A stretch of DNA of 64,000 bases from Dentipellis sp. KUC8613 (GCA_002286715.1 NSJX01000021.1:193905-257904); one strand, 5' to 3'; counted from the first letter of the stretch, positions 1 through 11,817 are shown. The notes: generated by a model not told the origin, from the letters alone. Numbers and translations: made by a program.

Positions 1-606
1 CGGATGGTCCAGGCTCTGTGCCCGCTGACGCGTTCAGGTCGAGAAACTCAGGCTCGGGCGCCTCCTTCGCACCGAACCTGCCCGTGTCCTCGGGCGCTGC
101 GGGTACGGGCTGCGTAGGCTGCAGGAGTGGACTGGTGATGAGGTCATCGGGGACGTCGCCCTCGGTCTCGAAGATGAAGAAGGCCTCGCCGGCGTCGCCG
201 ATCTTCATGGGAAACGGTACGGGCTTGCCATTTACGGTGATGTTCACCTGCGGGGTTTGGGGTGGGTAGGTCAGCACATTTCGACTTGCGGCGCGGGAGT
301 TTGGCAACGGTGGACGCGCAGGTTGGGGTAGAGGTGCGCGCCGACTTTTGTAGACGGTGGTTGTGGCTGAGACAGGGCGCAGACACGCACCTTCTTCTCT
401 GCGGGCCTCAGCACCTGCCACTTCCCAAACCTAACGTGAAATGGCGAGCATACGAGCTCCGTCGCGCCTTCTCCACTGGGCGCGGGTCTGCGTACTACGA
501 CGACATCGATCGCGCCGGTGAGCGTCGCGGGGTTGAGCGGCGGGAGCTCCTTGTAATACTGGTACGGCGCGCTGATTGCATTGACGGCGCCCCAGAGGTA
601 GTTCAT
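1..606 (-). CDS. PAH1: Lipin / phosphatidate phosphatase, N-terminal part (runs off the left edge)
   Basis: Lipins dephosphorylate phosphatidate to diacylglycerol for storage-lipid and phospholipid synthesis, acting at the ER and nuclear envelope. Two exons are visible on the minus strand: 606-391 and 247-1, joined by a 143-nt intron (390-248) with a GTGCGT donor and CAG acceptor. The protein starts MNYLWGAVNAISAPYQYYKE, the conserved amphipathic start of the lipin N-LIP domain, followed by PPLNPATLTGAIDVVVV and FHVRFGKWQVLRP. Exon 2 reads VNITVNGKPVPFPMKIGDAG and then EAFFIFETEGDVPDD, again N-LIP. The catalytic HAD domain (DxDxT) lies beyond the window. An in-frame upstream codon run (Pro/Arg rich) is taken as 5' UTR because family members begin at the MNYL methionine. 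The next gene is divergent. Confidence 0.92.
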
Positions 607-1132
607 CGACGGTGGGCGTCGGGGGGATGGTGGTGGTCGACGAGGAAGAGGTGGGGGCACTTGCCCGTGAATTACGACCTATGGGGCGGCACGTGCTTTG
701 GGGAAGCCACGTGCGCGCGTTCTATCTCTGAGCTCGACTCTTTCGACGAATCGAAATACTCGAATTCTCCCGTGTTCCGCGCCGCAGGCCTGCACACCGA
801 CAGGCGCGCAGGCATATGGCGTGTCATAGGGTCGGTGTGCTATCTTGGCTTGTCCCATATGATTTTGCTGTGGGGTGACCCGTGTGCAAGTTCATCGCAT
901 CAAGAGCTGAAGCGCTCAACTCTTGTCCCGGTTGACCCGGTGGTAGGTACGTTGCCCAGGTGAAGGATCGTCGGCTTGTTCGATTGTCATAAAAGGCGGC
1001 AGAAAATGTCTCGTCGAAGATGGTGAGCTGGAACGACAGCCTAGCAGCCGTTCACAAGTACGACCCCCAGGTGACAGTTTTGCGGCATCAGGACATTGTC
1101 TGACACATTTGTGTAGATTACTCGTGTCCCCG
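607..1132. promoter_or_regulatory. Divergent intergenic region between lipin and epoxide hydrolase genes
   Basis: About 500 bases separate the two start codons. An ATG at 1020 begins a short open stretch that could be a first exon of the hydrolase gene, with donors near 1061 or 1071; I could not fix it. No clear TATA box is visible, and the open frames here do not look like protein. Confidence 0.4.
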
Positions 1133-2469
1133 ATGAACCCCGCAGACCCAGCCAGCTTTAACCACAGGACGGAGCGCCTTTCGACTGGGCGCACGTATCA
1201 TTTTGTTGATCAGAAACCTGATAGCTATGATCCCGAGACGACGCGCACGATTCTCTGCGTGCATGGGTTCCCCGACTGCTGGTACGTGGATCTCGTCGTA
1301 TTCACAAATGAAGTTGATACATGTAGACGTCGCCGAATCCAGGTACGGCTGGCGCTACCAGATCGGACCCTGGGTCAGCAAGGGATACCGCGTTGTCGTG
1401 CCAGACATGCTGGGCTACGGCGGCACAGACAAGCCTCATGACTTCAACGAGTACACGACGAAGCGCTTGTCCGACGACTTGGCTGCCCTACTCGACGTAA
1501 TTGGTGTCCAGAAAGCCGTGAGTGTTCCTTTGGGGATCATTCTGATGAGCAGAGCTGTAACGTAGCACAGGTGATCATTGGACACGATTGGGGAGCCTAC
1601 ACCGTATCTCGGTTCGCACTCTGGCACCCCAGCAGACTGCTGGCGCTCGCAATGTACGTGTGATACTTGTGGCTGTACCACGAAGACTGATGTCCCATAC
1701 CAGGCTAGCCGTGCCTTACCGTCCCCCCGCATCAGCCTATGCATCGCTCGAGGACATCGTAAAACAGGTACCTCAATACGGCTACCAGCTTTACTTCGCC
1801 GATCCAAGCTCGACCAAAGAGATCGAAGACAATGTAACGAGTCTTCATATCCGTTTCAATGTCCAGAGCGTCGGGCTTACGCTGTCTTAGCTTTCGCACT
1901 TCTTGGACCTCATGTATGGTCGGCTCCGCTCAAGCAAGCGCTTCGTAGTCAAAGGGAACCTAAGGGAGGTTCTTCTCACGAAAGACGGAGTTCCTACAGG
2001 AAAAGAACTGATTGATGACCAGGTGAGAACAGATGCCTACATTTGACCGGAGAATCCAAATGAATATACCCTACGTAGGAACTCCGGTACTTAAAGTCGC
2101 AGCTGCAAGATATGCAAGGTCCACTGAACTATTACCGTACGACCAAAGCCCGATTCGATGAGGAACACGGTAGGGGAACGTATCTGAGTCGTTGACAGGG
2201 GGTGTCTGACGTGTTGCTGCGCAGCGGCGAAGGACTCTCTTGGGATCCGAGCCGATTTGCCCGTGCTCTGCCTGGCAGGCGAGAAAGACTCTACGGGGAC
2301 GCCGGAGCAGATGGAGTTTTCTAGGAGGTTCATTCCGCAGCTGCAGGCAACCACGTTCGAGGGTGTAGGGCACTGGCTCATGTTGGAGGTGAGGCAGGAG
2401 GTGACAGAAAAGGTACTTATCTGGCTCGACGAAGTCCTCGCAGGACAGCAGCCTACAGGAAAGCTGTAA
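1133..2469 (+). CDS. Epoxide hydrolase-like alpha/beta-hydrolase
   Basis: Seven exons join in phase: 1133-1281, 1343-1517, 1571-1653, 1704-1833, 1891-2022, 2103-2169, 2225-2469, giving 326 residues. This is a normal length for soluble epoxide hydrolases, which open epoxides to diols through an Asp nucleophile. Visible signatures in order are the oxyanion motif HGFPD, the nucleophile elbow GHDWGA (Asp nucleophile), a MLAVPYRPP cap-domain start, the acid region LAGEKDS, and the catalytic His in GVGHW. A further 5' exon from the ATG at 1020 is possible (the frame is open back to 1109), so the start is uncertain. The 1834-1890 intron ends in TTAG; a competing CAG inside it would break the frame. 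Substrate cannot be predicted; detoxification or secondary metabolism is typical of the family. Confidence 0.88.
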
Positions 2470-2919
2470 ATACAGAGTCGATGCAGTGTTGTAACCCGAC
2501 GGAAATCATTGGAGAGAGTGGATCATGCTAGCGGCACGGTGGCAGGCTCTTGCCCAGGCTTTCCGGTCTGAAACAAGCTCCGCACGAACTACGGTTTGAC
2601 TCCGATGGTAAGTTTGCAGAGCGGAGCCGGATGAGTCAGGCGTGGCAGTGCAGCGGAGTGTGAATACGTCCGGGAAATCCCCGAACGGCTTGCTTTGTGA
2701 CCATCGCCTCCTCGTCGCCGTCCACGACGTTCTCCTCCCCCTCCTCGCCGTTTTCCAGCCTCCTCTCGCACTATATCCCTTTCAATCACCCCATATCTTA
2801 CCGATTTCTTATTGGGTCACCTTTCTTGTGAGACAACACCTCGCCATCAGCCCAGGAGCCACCCTCGTCTGACCTGATCTTTCCTGCCAGGCCTTCCCAC
2901 CACTACGATCTCACCTAGC
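2470..2919. other. Intergenic, no gene seen
   Basis: This is the 3' flank of the hydrolase gene and the leader of the Btz gene. From about 2705 it becomes pyrimidine-rich, which is common just upstream of fungal start codons. Nothing else is supported. Confidence 0.5.
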
Positions 2920-5385
2920 ATGCCTGCCCCCACGACAATCAACGCACAACGCCCACACGCACCCCCCAAGAAGACCCGCATCGTCCGCCGGCGCGGGCGA
3001 GCCCACAACGGGATCTACAGCGACGACGAGATCGAGCGTGAAGCCCGCTCCGACACCTCCTCCGACTCAGACGTCTCCTCCCTCGATTCAGCGACGGACT
3101 CGGAGACGGAGCCGGCGTCGGAGGATGTGCAGCACACCGCGCCCGCGCCGCCCACCAAGCCCGCGAAACCGCTCCTCGCGACGCCCGTCGACTGGTCGGA
3201 GATGGTGACGGGCGAGGACATGCACGGCGCCGCGGACCTGCCCGTCATCGACTTCGCCGACCTCACGCCCGCAGAGATCGAGCGCACGGCGCCCACGCAC
3301 GCCCCCGCCCCGCAACACCGCCTGCCGCGCTCCCGCTCGCAGAAGGCGACCAAGGCCGTCAAGCCGCCCGCCCGCACGTCATCCGCGCCTCCTTCCGTGC
3401 CGTCGCCGGATATGCTCGCCCCGGACCTTCCGCAGTCTGAGCACGGCGGTGAGTCGCCCGAGCCGGGTTCGTCGCACGAGCACGAGCACGAGCCCCGTCA
3501 TGGCCCCATGCCCCCACGGCGCAACGGCCAGACCGCACGGCAGGCGTACCAGGAGCGCTTGGAGAGCGACCCGTCGTACGTGCCCACTGTCGGCGAGTTC
3601 TGGGGCCACGACGACCGCCTGCTCGACAAGGACCTCCGGAGCTTGAGTGGCTGGTGGCGCGGGCGCTGGCAGGGGCGTGGTGGCTTCCGCGGCCGAGGGT
3701 TCGCGCCGCGTGGGCGCGGGGCGTTCTTTGCGCGCACGAGCGGACAGCCGATGCCGGGCAGCGAGAATGGAGAGCCGCAGGAGATGAGGCCGTCGGACCG
3801 CGAGTGGACGCACGACGGGTTCGAGGAGATGAAGAAGCGCGACGACAGGCGGAGGCTGATTGAGCAGCCGGACGGGGCGCCGCAGCGTGGAGGGTTCAGA
3901 GGCGGGTTCCGAGGTGCGAGAGGTGGGTTCGTGTCGGGCCGTGGTGGGCGTGGTGGGTTCGGCAGGGGCGGGTTCCAGTCTGGGACGCAGACGCGGACGT
4001 GGTTCGCGATGAAGCCTGAGCGGGTGTGGACGAAGCACCACGAGCTCTTCCTCTTCTCAGACCCCGCCCTCAAGCCACGCCCCGGACAGGGTCCTGGCTA
4101 TCGTATCAAGCTGCCCGGCTCGGACCGGGAGGCGACAGTGGTGCACGCCCCACCTCGGGCGTGGCCGCCCGTTGTAGCAGCACGGGGCTCTAGCTCGACC
4201 CAAACAGCTCCGACGAGTGATGACGGCGAGAAGGCATTCACGGTACGTCTCCCGCCGCGTGCTAGCGAGGAGAAGGTGGTCGAAGTCGAGGAGCGGGACC
4301 AGGAGCAAGTGACCACCGTCGAGGAGCTCTCGCTCGACGATGCGTTTACGATCAAGCCACCACCGCCCATGATCCCCATCTTCCCCATGTCCGCGCCGCC
4401 TGCTCAGGCCTCGTTCTCATCTGCAATGCCGCCGTCCCCTCCTCAACTAGAGCAGCAGCAGCCGGTCGAGCCTCAGCAGCCATCACCATCATCAGCACCA
4501 GCGCAGGGGTGGATCACCAGTTCGCCGCCGCAGCCCGAAGAGACAAAGCCAGCGCCTCCCGTGCTCCCGCCTTTGCAGACTGTCTTCTCGCCCATGGCTG
4601 CACCGTCACCCCAGTTCGGCTCACCGTACGGCTTCGCACCGACCCCAGCCCTCCCGCCTGGCATCGTACTCAACCAACACGGGATGCCTTACGAGATGGC
4701 CACTGGCCGCCCCGTGTACCTGCAGCAGCCGATGTATGACGTACACCCGCGCGGCGTGCTCCCACCACACCTGTCGATGCCCCCGCCGCCTGCACCCTTC
4801 GTCCCCCAACACCTGCGCCACCCCTCGAGCATGTCGGTCTCTCCGGACTTCCTTGCGCACCCATCCCCTCCGCCTATGTTTGCCGAAACGCCCATCTTTG
4901 CACCTCCACGCCAGAGCAGCCGCATCGAGATCCGCAAGCCAACTGCAGATTCCGACACCAAGAAGACTGCGTCTCCGCGTCCATCGAGTTTGCGCTCTAG
5001 TGTCACATCATCGGCCGCGAGTTCTGCCACTGCTCCTGCGTCTGCGGCTCCTAGCTCCTCTGCCACCATCCCTGCGCCACGTCCTGCACCCCCAGCCATG
5101 ACATCGCCCCAGCAGCATGCAGTGCCGGAGTTCTACCCGACTCTGTCGCCAAACTATGCTGTCGGCTCACCGGAGCAGGGTCCCCCGCCACCCGTGGACG
5201 TGCAGATGATGGGCTATCCGCAGTACCAGCAACAGTACTACTACCCGCCGGAGCAGTATGGCTACGCGCCCCCGCCGTCCGCGTACGACATGCAGCATCA
5301 CCCCGTGCAATACGACATGTACGCGCCACCGCAGCCGCAGCCGCCGCACCCATCAGACCCCCGCGCGCAGCCGGTGTACTACTAG
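2920..5385 (+). CDS. Btz (CASC3/Barentsz)-domain RNA-binding protein
   Basis: One uninterrupted reading frame of 821 residues, unusual in this intron-rich window. Around residues 215-250 it carries VPTVGEFWGHDDRLLDKD, the eIF4AIII-binding Btz/SELOR signature (HDDR core) of CASC3/MLN51, a component of the exon junction complex that marks spliced mRNAs. Two RGG/RG-rich stretches follow (about 247-270 and 322-353), interrupted by WTHDGFEEMKKRDDRRR, and then WFAMKPERVWTKHHELF near residue 358. The N-terminus is acidic/Ser-rich with a basic RIVRRRGRAHNG patch. The second half is low-complexity Pro/Gln/Ser and ends in Tyr/Gln/Pro repeats, so it is probably disordered. The domain call is firm. Whether it acts as the fungal CASC3 ortholog in splicing-linked mRNA control is inference. 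Confidence 0.85.
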   Translation: MPAPTTINAQRPHAPPKKTRIVRRRGRAHNGIYSDDEIEREARSDTSSDSDVSSLDSATDSETEPASEDVQHTAPAPPTKPAKPLLATPVDWSEMVTGEDMHGAADLPVIDFADLTPAEIERTAPTHAPAPQHRLPRSRSQKATKAVKPPARTSSAPPSVPSPDMLAPDLPQSEHGGESPEPGSSHEHEHEPRHGPMPPRRNGQTARQAYQERLESDPSYVPTVGEFWGHDDRLLDKDLRSLSGWWRGRWQGRGGFRGRGFAPRGRGAFFARTSGQPMPGSENGEPQEMRPSDREWTHDGFEEMKKRDDRRRLIEQPDGAPQRGGFRGGFRGARGGFVSGRGGRGGFGRGGFQSGTQTRTWFAMKPERVWTKHHELFLFSDPALKPRPGQGPGYRIKLPGSDREATVVHAPPRAWPPVVAARGSSSTQTAPTSDDGEKAFTVRLPPRASEEKVVEVEERDQEQVTTVEELSLDDAFTIKPPPPMIPIFPMSAPPAQASFSSAMPPSPPQLEQQQPVEPQQPSPSSAPAQGWITSSPPQPEETKPAPPVLPPLQTVFSPMAAPSPQFGSPYGFAPTPALPPGIVLNQHGMPYEMATGRPVYLQQPMYDVHPRGVLPPHLSMPPPPAPFVPQHLRHPSSMSVSPDFLAHPSPPPMFAETPIFAPPRQSSRIEIRKPTADSDTKKTASPRPSSLRSSVTSSAASSATAPASAAPSSSATIPAPRPAPPAMTSPQQHAVPEFYPTLSPNYAVGSPEQGPPPPVDVQMMGYPQYQQQYYYPPEQYGYAPPPSAYDMQHHPVQYDMYAPPQPQPPHPSDPRAQPVYY

Positions 5386-5621
5386 ACCATGGCTCTTGTC
5401 GTCGATGATTTTATTCTGCTCATGCACATTGCCCCTTGCGTTTGATTCGTCACACATTCTCCCCCCTCCATCCACCCACGTCCCCCTTCATGCAACGCAC
5501 GTACGTACATAGCCATAACCATAACCATACCTATCTAGTTCAATTCCTGCTGTCTCTGTCTCTGTTCATGCCATGATGCCATGCCCTGCCCCTGCCTTGC
5601 CTCCCGGCGACTCCGCCGGGT

Positions 5622-5668
5622 GTTCATACGTACATATACATATACATACATACGCACATACATACATT
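5622..5668 (+). repeat. Short (TACA/CATA)n tract in the 3' flank of the Btz gene
   Basis: Alternating TACATA and CATACATA units run for about 45 bases in the probable 3' UTR. They could be a simple microsatellite. Individual copies resemble UGUA/UACAUA-type elements bound by RNA-binding proteins, but that is speculation. Confidence 0.5.
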
Positions 5669-7356
5669 GCTTTCCGCTTTCCGTGCTTCCGCGTTATTAT
5701 GCAGTCTGCAGTCTGGTTCCCCGCTTCATGATTCGTGATCTGTGCTTCGTGCTCCGCTTTTTTTGGTCCGGCTCCGTCGGTAGTACTCGCGTCCTTCTCT
5801 GTAGCTTCGACGTACGGTGTTTGCAGTCTGGTATTTGGCTTTGGGCCCGGCCGCGTACTTTCTATTACCGCTTCTTGCTCTTCACACCGGCCGGCTCGCG
5901 GTTTGTGGTTCTGAATGTCGGATATTGACGTGGCCCTTCATGATTATTTTGATCGCTTGCTTTGCTCTCGAATTCGATTTCCTGCTTGTTGGAATTTGTT
6001 GTGATTATGTTGCTGCTGGTCGGCCGTGCCGATATGGCGACGGAAATACAGATTGTTTGTCCCTTTGTTTGTTCGATTATCGGCCTCGCTTCGCCAAGCA
6101 TGGCTTCATGCTGTACCGTAACATCTCTTCACTGCTCCCGGCTTAGCTGCCTAGTGTCCAATCATTTTTCTGCTGCTCTGAATGCTCGAGCCGGGTATCA
6201 GGTCGAGTTGGTGATGCCAACGAACTCCATGAACCGCAAACTACTGGTCACTATGCACTGGCAGCCTTGACTTGGAAGCACACTATATCATGGTACGTGT
6301 CGAAGTTAACAAGGTATAGACAGTTGAAATTGGTACGGCTTTAGTCCTGCTAGCTTTATTTCCATCCGAATTGACCTGCGGCTGGATAGATGAGTCCCGC
6401 CACGTACGCCTCGGATCATGTTCACAGCGGTGATACCCACATTTGCGATAGCCTGTCCACGCCGTGCCCGTAACTCCTTGATGACTGACAGTCTCAAATC
6501 CGCCCCGGAATCATCTCAAACATCCATCCCCCAGGACTACTTCTCATGTGCAAATTCAATACGCCGTGGTGAACCGCTGACTTGCCTTCAGAGCTTGTTT
6601 TGAACTTTGGAAGTAAGAGGCTCGAGCGCTCAGCAGGAATTTTATAGATAATGCATCGATTTGACTGTCTATAGGCAAGCCACCTCTACCCCGCCTCGAC
6701 GTTGGAGCTACTGAATGCCAATTTCTTCTTTGCAGGAGAGTATGACGTACATACTGCGCTGAATGGCTAATGCGCAGGGCCAAAGATTCAAGATATTGCC
6801 GGTTTGCTTATCCACACCGGTACATATCGCATGCACGGTCCACGACTTTCCTCTAGACTTGAAGATATCTCACGTGGACTTCCCATGCCTGTATGGGCCG
6901 TCATCTCAAAAAAATGGTCAGGTCAGTCGTCCACGAGTCCGCAATGCTCCGTGGAGTTGAAGCCCCAGTGGGAGAGTGAACAAAAATACATCTGGTGGGG
7001 GAGCTCTGTCAGATGACCACCTACGTACGTACGCGTCAACAGGCGTCAACGCGTCATTTCATTCGACAGAATGTGCTCATCGTGGAGATCCTCCTGCGAC
7101 TGAATCCATAAAATGTGTGTCTCAGAAGCCCAAAGTAGCCTGTCTAATTTTCATTACACTTTATCTACATCTTTCTTCCTGAATTATTCTAATTATGCAG
7201 ACTGCATCTAACAAACTCCAGGAGGTGAGCAGGATCCCTGCAGCTGATTTATGTGATAGAAAGCTTACGGATTTCGTGTAAAATTAGCACCTTGGCGCAT
7301 ACCCAACCGCGACGGTGGTCGAGCCAAGTCAGATAAAATGGCGCGAGGAAGGCACC
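5669..7356. other. Intergenic, no convincing gene
   Basis: After the Btz 3' flank this stretch is T-rich with many short open frames, none longer than about 115 codons and none with recognisable motifs. A minus-strand open stretch at 6306-6497 has somewhat protein-like composition but no partner exons were found. The last 200 bases serve as the promoter of the dehydrogenase gene. Confidence 0.45.
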
Positions 7357-8840
7357 ATGAAAGCTCTCGCATGGTTCGGTCCTCAGGATGTTCGCGTCAT
7401 TGAGTCGCCTATCCCCGACATCACGGACCCAGACGATGTGGTCATCAAAGTCACCGGCACAACCATCTGCGGCTCCGACCTCCATCTTTACCATGGAGAA
7501 ATTATGGCTCTTCAGAAAGGCGATATCCTCGGTCACGAGGTTCGTCGTGTCACTCTTCCGCTTGCGGTACTATCCGCTGACGCCTACGACAGTTTATGGG
7601 CGTCATCGACCGAGTAGGATCTAATGTTACACACCTGAAAGCCGGCCAACGCGTCGTCTCGTCTTTCCAAGTTGCGTGTGGACAATGCGAGTACTGCAAG
7701 AAGAAGCTATCCTCGTTCTGCGATCGCACCAATCACTCTTCGTGAGCAGTCTGAACTGCTCTCATCGAGCGTCACTGAATTTCCTGCAGCCTGCAGAATT
7801 ATTTGTATGGAACCCGCGATGCTGGTATGTTCGGCTACTCCCACTTCGCAGGCGGTGTCCCAGGCGGTCAGGCGGAGTATGTCCGTGTGCCTTTCGCCGA
7901 ATACAACCTACTCCCTGTTCCAGAGGGTCTCTCCGACGAACAAGCGTTATACTTGTCGGACATTCTCCCTACGAGTTATCACACCGTTGTCGACACTGGG
8001 GTCAAACCAGGAGACACCGTTGGCATATGGGTATGTGGCATCCGCATTTATTGCCATATCATACTGAACAACAGCTAGGGAATGGGGCCCATCGGCCAAT
8101 GTGCCGCTCGATGGGCGAAGCTGAAGGGTGCCTCACGCATCATCGCTATTGACAAGTATCCCGAGCGCTTGGAATTTGCTCAAAAGCACAGTGGTGTCGA
8201 GCCACTCAATTTTATTGAATACCCGGATGTCCCGAAGCGTATTCATGAGCTCGTACCAGGCGGTCTTGATGTCTCGCTTGACTGTGGTATGCAAATTGTT
8301 TTGTGCATGTCGACATTATCTGATCCACATAATCATCGCTCAGGAACCTTCCACGAAGCCAAGACACTTACTCACAAAATTCAGAAAACTCTCATGCTTG
8401 AGACGGATGTACCAGAGACGGTCAACGAGATGATAGTCGCCACCAGGAAGCACGGGTCTTGTGGACTTATCGCCGTCTATGCAGGCTTCGCGAACGGATT
8501 TAACCTCGGAGCACTTATGGAGAAGGGCATCAGGCTCATCGGTAACGGCCAGGCGCCGACGAAATTGTACTGGGACGAGCTTCTCAGCGACTGGATCCTT
8601 CCCGGAAAGTTTGACCCTACGTTGTAGGTGAGGGTGTCCTTTCCGGTAGATGACATTATTGAATATTTATCCTCCAGTGTCATCTCCCATCGTGTGCCTC
8701 TCGACGACATGGCGAAGCTGTACACTGCTTTCGACACGCGCAAGAACGGCGTCATGAAGGTCTTTGTGGAGACTCAGTTCTCGAGTCCGCCCATGCCCGG
8801 CTGCCCGACGACAACGCGTGTGGACGAGTGGGGGAAATAG
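7357..8840 (+). CDS. Zinc-dependent alcohol / formaldehyde dehydrogenase-like (MDR family)
   Basis: Six exons: 7357-7539, 7593-7741, 7790-8030, 8079-8286, 8344-8623, 8678-8840; 407 residues. Medium-chain dehydrogenases oxidise alcohols or aldehyde adducts with NAD(P). Catalytic zinc ligands are visible in TICGSD (Cys) and GHEFMG (His-Glu, spanning the first splice). The four-cysteine structural zinc site is CGQCEYCKKKLSSFC. The Rossmann turn is GMGPIG, with an acidic residue following in IAIDKYPERL, suggesting NAD preference. The layout resembles the FDH-like group related to glutathione-dependent formaldehyde dehydrogenase, but substrate is not determined. The start is the ATG in MKALAWFGPQDVR, the usual start for the family. 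The last intron was placed because reading through gives an early stop after KFDPTL. It faces the hydrolase gene on the other strand, 65 bases away. Confidence 0.9.
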
Positions 8841-8905
8841 GTTCTCGCGACAATGTACCTATGTATTTCTGGACAGGATTCTTCTTCTCGACCCTATGCG
8901 AAGCA

Positions 8906-10069
8906 TCATCCTATCTTCCCTGCTTCGCCGTTGATAAACTCTGCAACCTTCTCCCGGCTCAGTCGACATTCGTCGAAAAACGGAAACGCCCAAAATCCAT
9001 GCACGGCGTCCACGTACTCAACCAATTCCACACATACATCGTCCTCACGCATCCTCCTTTCCAACACGCGTGATGCGTCGACCAGCTGGTCCGCCGAGCC
9101 CACCAAAATAAGCGTCCGTGGCCACCCTTCACGGAACTTCGGGATGAACACTGCCGACACAAGGGGGTCGTCGGGCCGCCAGCGCTTCCAGCCTACAGTG
9201 AGCGGCCCGAACGGCGATGCAGGGTCGTGCAGGTAGTGCGTCGTGCACTCCTTATAGCTTTCCACAGAGAACAAATCAACCTCCACCTGAGCCCGAGCAT
9301 GGTCAGAAAGGTTGTACGTCAAGTCCGATGCAGGCGCGAAGGCCACAATACGCCCCGGCATGGGTAAACTTGCGGGCGCTTGCGAGATCAGATAGGTAAG
9401 GACGATGGCTAGACGGTTCGAGATGTCCAGCAGGCAAGTATCGTGCGTAGTGACATGTATAAATGATGAGCATCAGAGGCGAGGCAGGACGCGGGGCCCG
9501 AGCGCACCGACATTACCCCCCGAGCTGTCGCCAGCGATAGTGATGTTCTCTGGTGCGTACCCTGACTCAAGCAAGTGTACGTATGTGGTCCACACGTCCT
9601 GCATATTGGCGGGAAACGTTGCCTCTGGGGCCGTAGCACAGCGGTAATCTGGGGCTGCGACGACACAGCCCGTGCCGAGCTGCTTGACGAGTGCTCCTAC
9701 GTACTTCACATTCTCCGCATCCGCAGGGTGACCCAGGACGTTGGCACCGCCATGGATGTATAACACCGCCTTCGAAGTTGCTGGGGATAGCGATGATAGG
9801 GGCTCAGTGGAGTAGAAGAAAAGGGGAACCTCAACCGGAACGATGTGGTCATCGAGGATGGAAGGAGGAAGAGAGGAGGTGGGTGGGACGATAATGCTCG
9901 AGAGGAGCACGCCCTCGGGGACACCCTCCTTCGGAATTCGTGCTCGTTCGGCAGCAGGGAGTATGGGTGCGATGGGCGTCTGAAACGCAGCAAATGCAGC
10001 ACGGAGGTTATGAATCGTGTTGGTGAGCTCGGGAGTCCAAGATGGACGAGTGGCCCTTAGAGTGGCCAT
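8906..10069 (-). CDS. Alpha/beta-hydrolase (HSL-type esterase/lipase)
   Basis: Two exons, 10069-9517 and 9408-8906, join in phase across a 108-nt intron to give about 351 residues. Features match hormone-sensitive-lipase-type esterases: the oxyanion box YIHGGANVLG (an HGGG variant), the nucleophile in AGDSSG at the exon end, the catalytic Asp in GSADQLVDASR, and the catalytic His in AVHGFW near the C-terminus. No signal peptide is visible in the first exon. The start is uncertain: the ATG at 10069 (MATLRATRPSW) is the safest. However, a good acceptor near 10202 and a GTGAGT donor near 10159 outline a 38-nt upstream exon (reading ELWKHEYPMP), which does not join cleanly in frame. The physiological ester substrate is unknown. 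Confidence 0.75.
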
Positions 10070-10337
10070 GTCTGGTGAGTGTGGGTTGAGGACCGCGATA
10101 TAAGCGCGGGCGCATCTTTCCCTCGGCACCTTTGAAAGCGCTGAGAAAGACACGGGACTCACGGCATTGGATACTCATGCTTCCACAGTTCCGACACTTC
10201 CTGAAATGTGCCGCGTCAGTACGATTTGGTATTGCTCGACCTTCGATGCATTGATGCGATGTAGTCAGAGCTCAAACGTATGCAAGTGACGTTCACGTAC
10301 TTGATATTTGTCTATGAACCAGCAGACGTCAGGATCC

Positions 10338-10367
10338 ATATATATCCAGAGTCATGGCAGTTATAAG
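10338..10367 (+). promoter_or_regulatory. TATA-like elements before the acyltransferase gene
   Basis: An ATATATAT run at 10338-10345 and a TATAAG at about 10362 lie 55-80 bases before the ATG at 10420. Spacing is compatible with a core promoter; assignment is by motif only. Confidence 0.35.
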
Positions 10368-10419
10368 ACCTCGACCTGGAGACTGAAGACCATGCCGCCT
10401 GTTCCTCACTGAGCGAACC

Positions 10420-11817
10420 ATGCCTACAACAACGCGCGTCAGGCCATCAGGGAAGCTCACAAATCCGGCGCCCGCACCAATTGTGTTGCATGGATTAGAT
10501 TTCCTGCCGCCGCCTGTCTATGTGCGACTTCATTTATTCTTTCCGCCTAACCAGCCGAAATCCGACGCCGTCGAGAATTTCAGAACATCACTTGCAGACG
10601 CGCTCGACTTCTATCCTCCCATCGCTGGCTCTTTGCGTCCCGGAGAGGCCGGAAGACCGACGCTCTACTGCGATAGCCGAGGGGTGGACTTTATTCATGA
10701 AAATGTATCATATGCATACCGAGACGTACCTGGCGGAGATTCCGAGGCTCTTGGGCCGCAGATGGAGTTGAGAAACGACCCGCCTCTCCTCGCTGTAAAG
10801 GTGACCACCGTGAGTAGGAGGTGTCGCATCTCTATTGCATCTTGGGCCGAATTGACCTTTGACATGTACTTCTAGTTTTCATGCGGGACTATCGCACTTT
10901 GCCTATCAATGTATCATCTCGTCAGTGACCTCCAAGGATATCTCGACTTTCTATTCACCTGGGCCAAAATTGCTCGAGGCGAGCCCGTCATGCCATCCTC
11001 GGTTCCTCACACCTGGGCACGCACACCGCTGCAATATTTCACCGGGATCGCTGCGCCTCCTCCTGCTAGTCTCCCCGGCTATACTGTCCTTGATGCTCCT
11101 GCGCCCCCTCCGCCTGGTCCCCCAAAGCCGGCTGCACAAATTCGTTATTTCGTCAGCGACAGTAACATGAAGGCACTCAAAGCGGAATGCAAGCCCCGAC
11201 TAGATACAGACGGTGTGCCATGGATCTCTTCCGGGGATGCACTCACGGCTCTCCTATGGCGCGCAAGCACCCGATGCAGGCATGGCGCAGGCGTAAAGGA
11301 TGGAGACAGAGACGTTTTAGGCATGGCGGTAGACGGGCGCGACAGATCGGAGGGAAAGGGGATGATGAATGGGCAGTATTTCGGCAACTTTATCGTAGGG
11401 GCCGCCCTCGATCTCCCTACGGAAATGCTCTTGCGCAAAGGAGCAGATGGGCTGTGGCGGGTTGCAGGCGCCATTCGCAAGGGTTTGACGGAGCAGACAA
11501 CGCCGGAGATCATCAAGGCTAAAGTGGAGTTCATTCAGTCTGTGGAGCCCTTTGGTCGCCTGATGCAGCAGTACGACACTATGCTCAGCAACTGGTCGAG
11601 GTTCCCTTTGACGGGCCCTTCGCTAGACTTCGGCTGGGGTGCGCCGACAGGCTATGCAATCGGCGACACTCAGTTCCCGGCTGGAGTCTTGAGTATTCTC
11701 GGGGCTAAGGGGGGCGTTCTTAGCGTACTTGCGATGGAGGAAGAGGCAGCTGAGTTGGCGAGAAACGACGAGGAGCTGCTGAAGTACGGCAAATTCGTGT
11801 CGAGCTGGATCGTTTGA
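10420..11817 (+). CDS. BAHD-type acyltransferase (transferase family)
   Basis: Two exons, 10420-10809 and 10876-11817, yield 443 residues, the usual size for BAHD enzymes. These move acyl groups from acyl-CoA to alcohols or amines in secondary metabolism. The catalytic HxxxD is visible as MYHLVSDLQGY just after the intron, and the structural DFGWG motif as LDFGWGAPTGY near the C-terminus. Reading into the intron gives a stop, and splicing restores FSCGTIALCLSMYHLVSD, which is what the family predicts. Other BAHD-like landmarks are the N-terminal region around FFPPNQPKSDAVENFRTSL and NGQYFGNFIVGAA in the second half. Substrate is not predictable. The upstream gene is a divergently transcribed esterase, so the two share about 350 bases of regulatory DNA. 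Confidence 0.88.

Noticed and set aside
3379..4041. 220-codon minus-strand frame opposite the Btz gene
   Set aside because: Arg/Pro-rich shadow of the RGG-coding region; the sense frame has a recognisable domain.
5581..6270. Overlapping plus-strand frames after the Btz gene
   Set aside because: T-rich 3' flank; frames are short, rich in Phe, Leu, Cys and Tyr and lack motifs or splice support.
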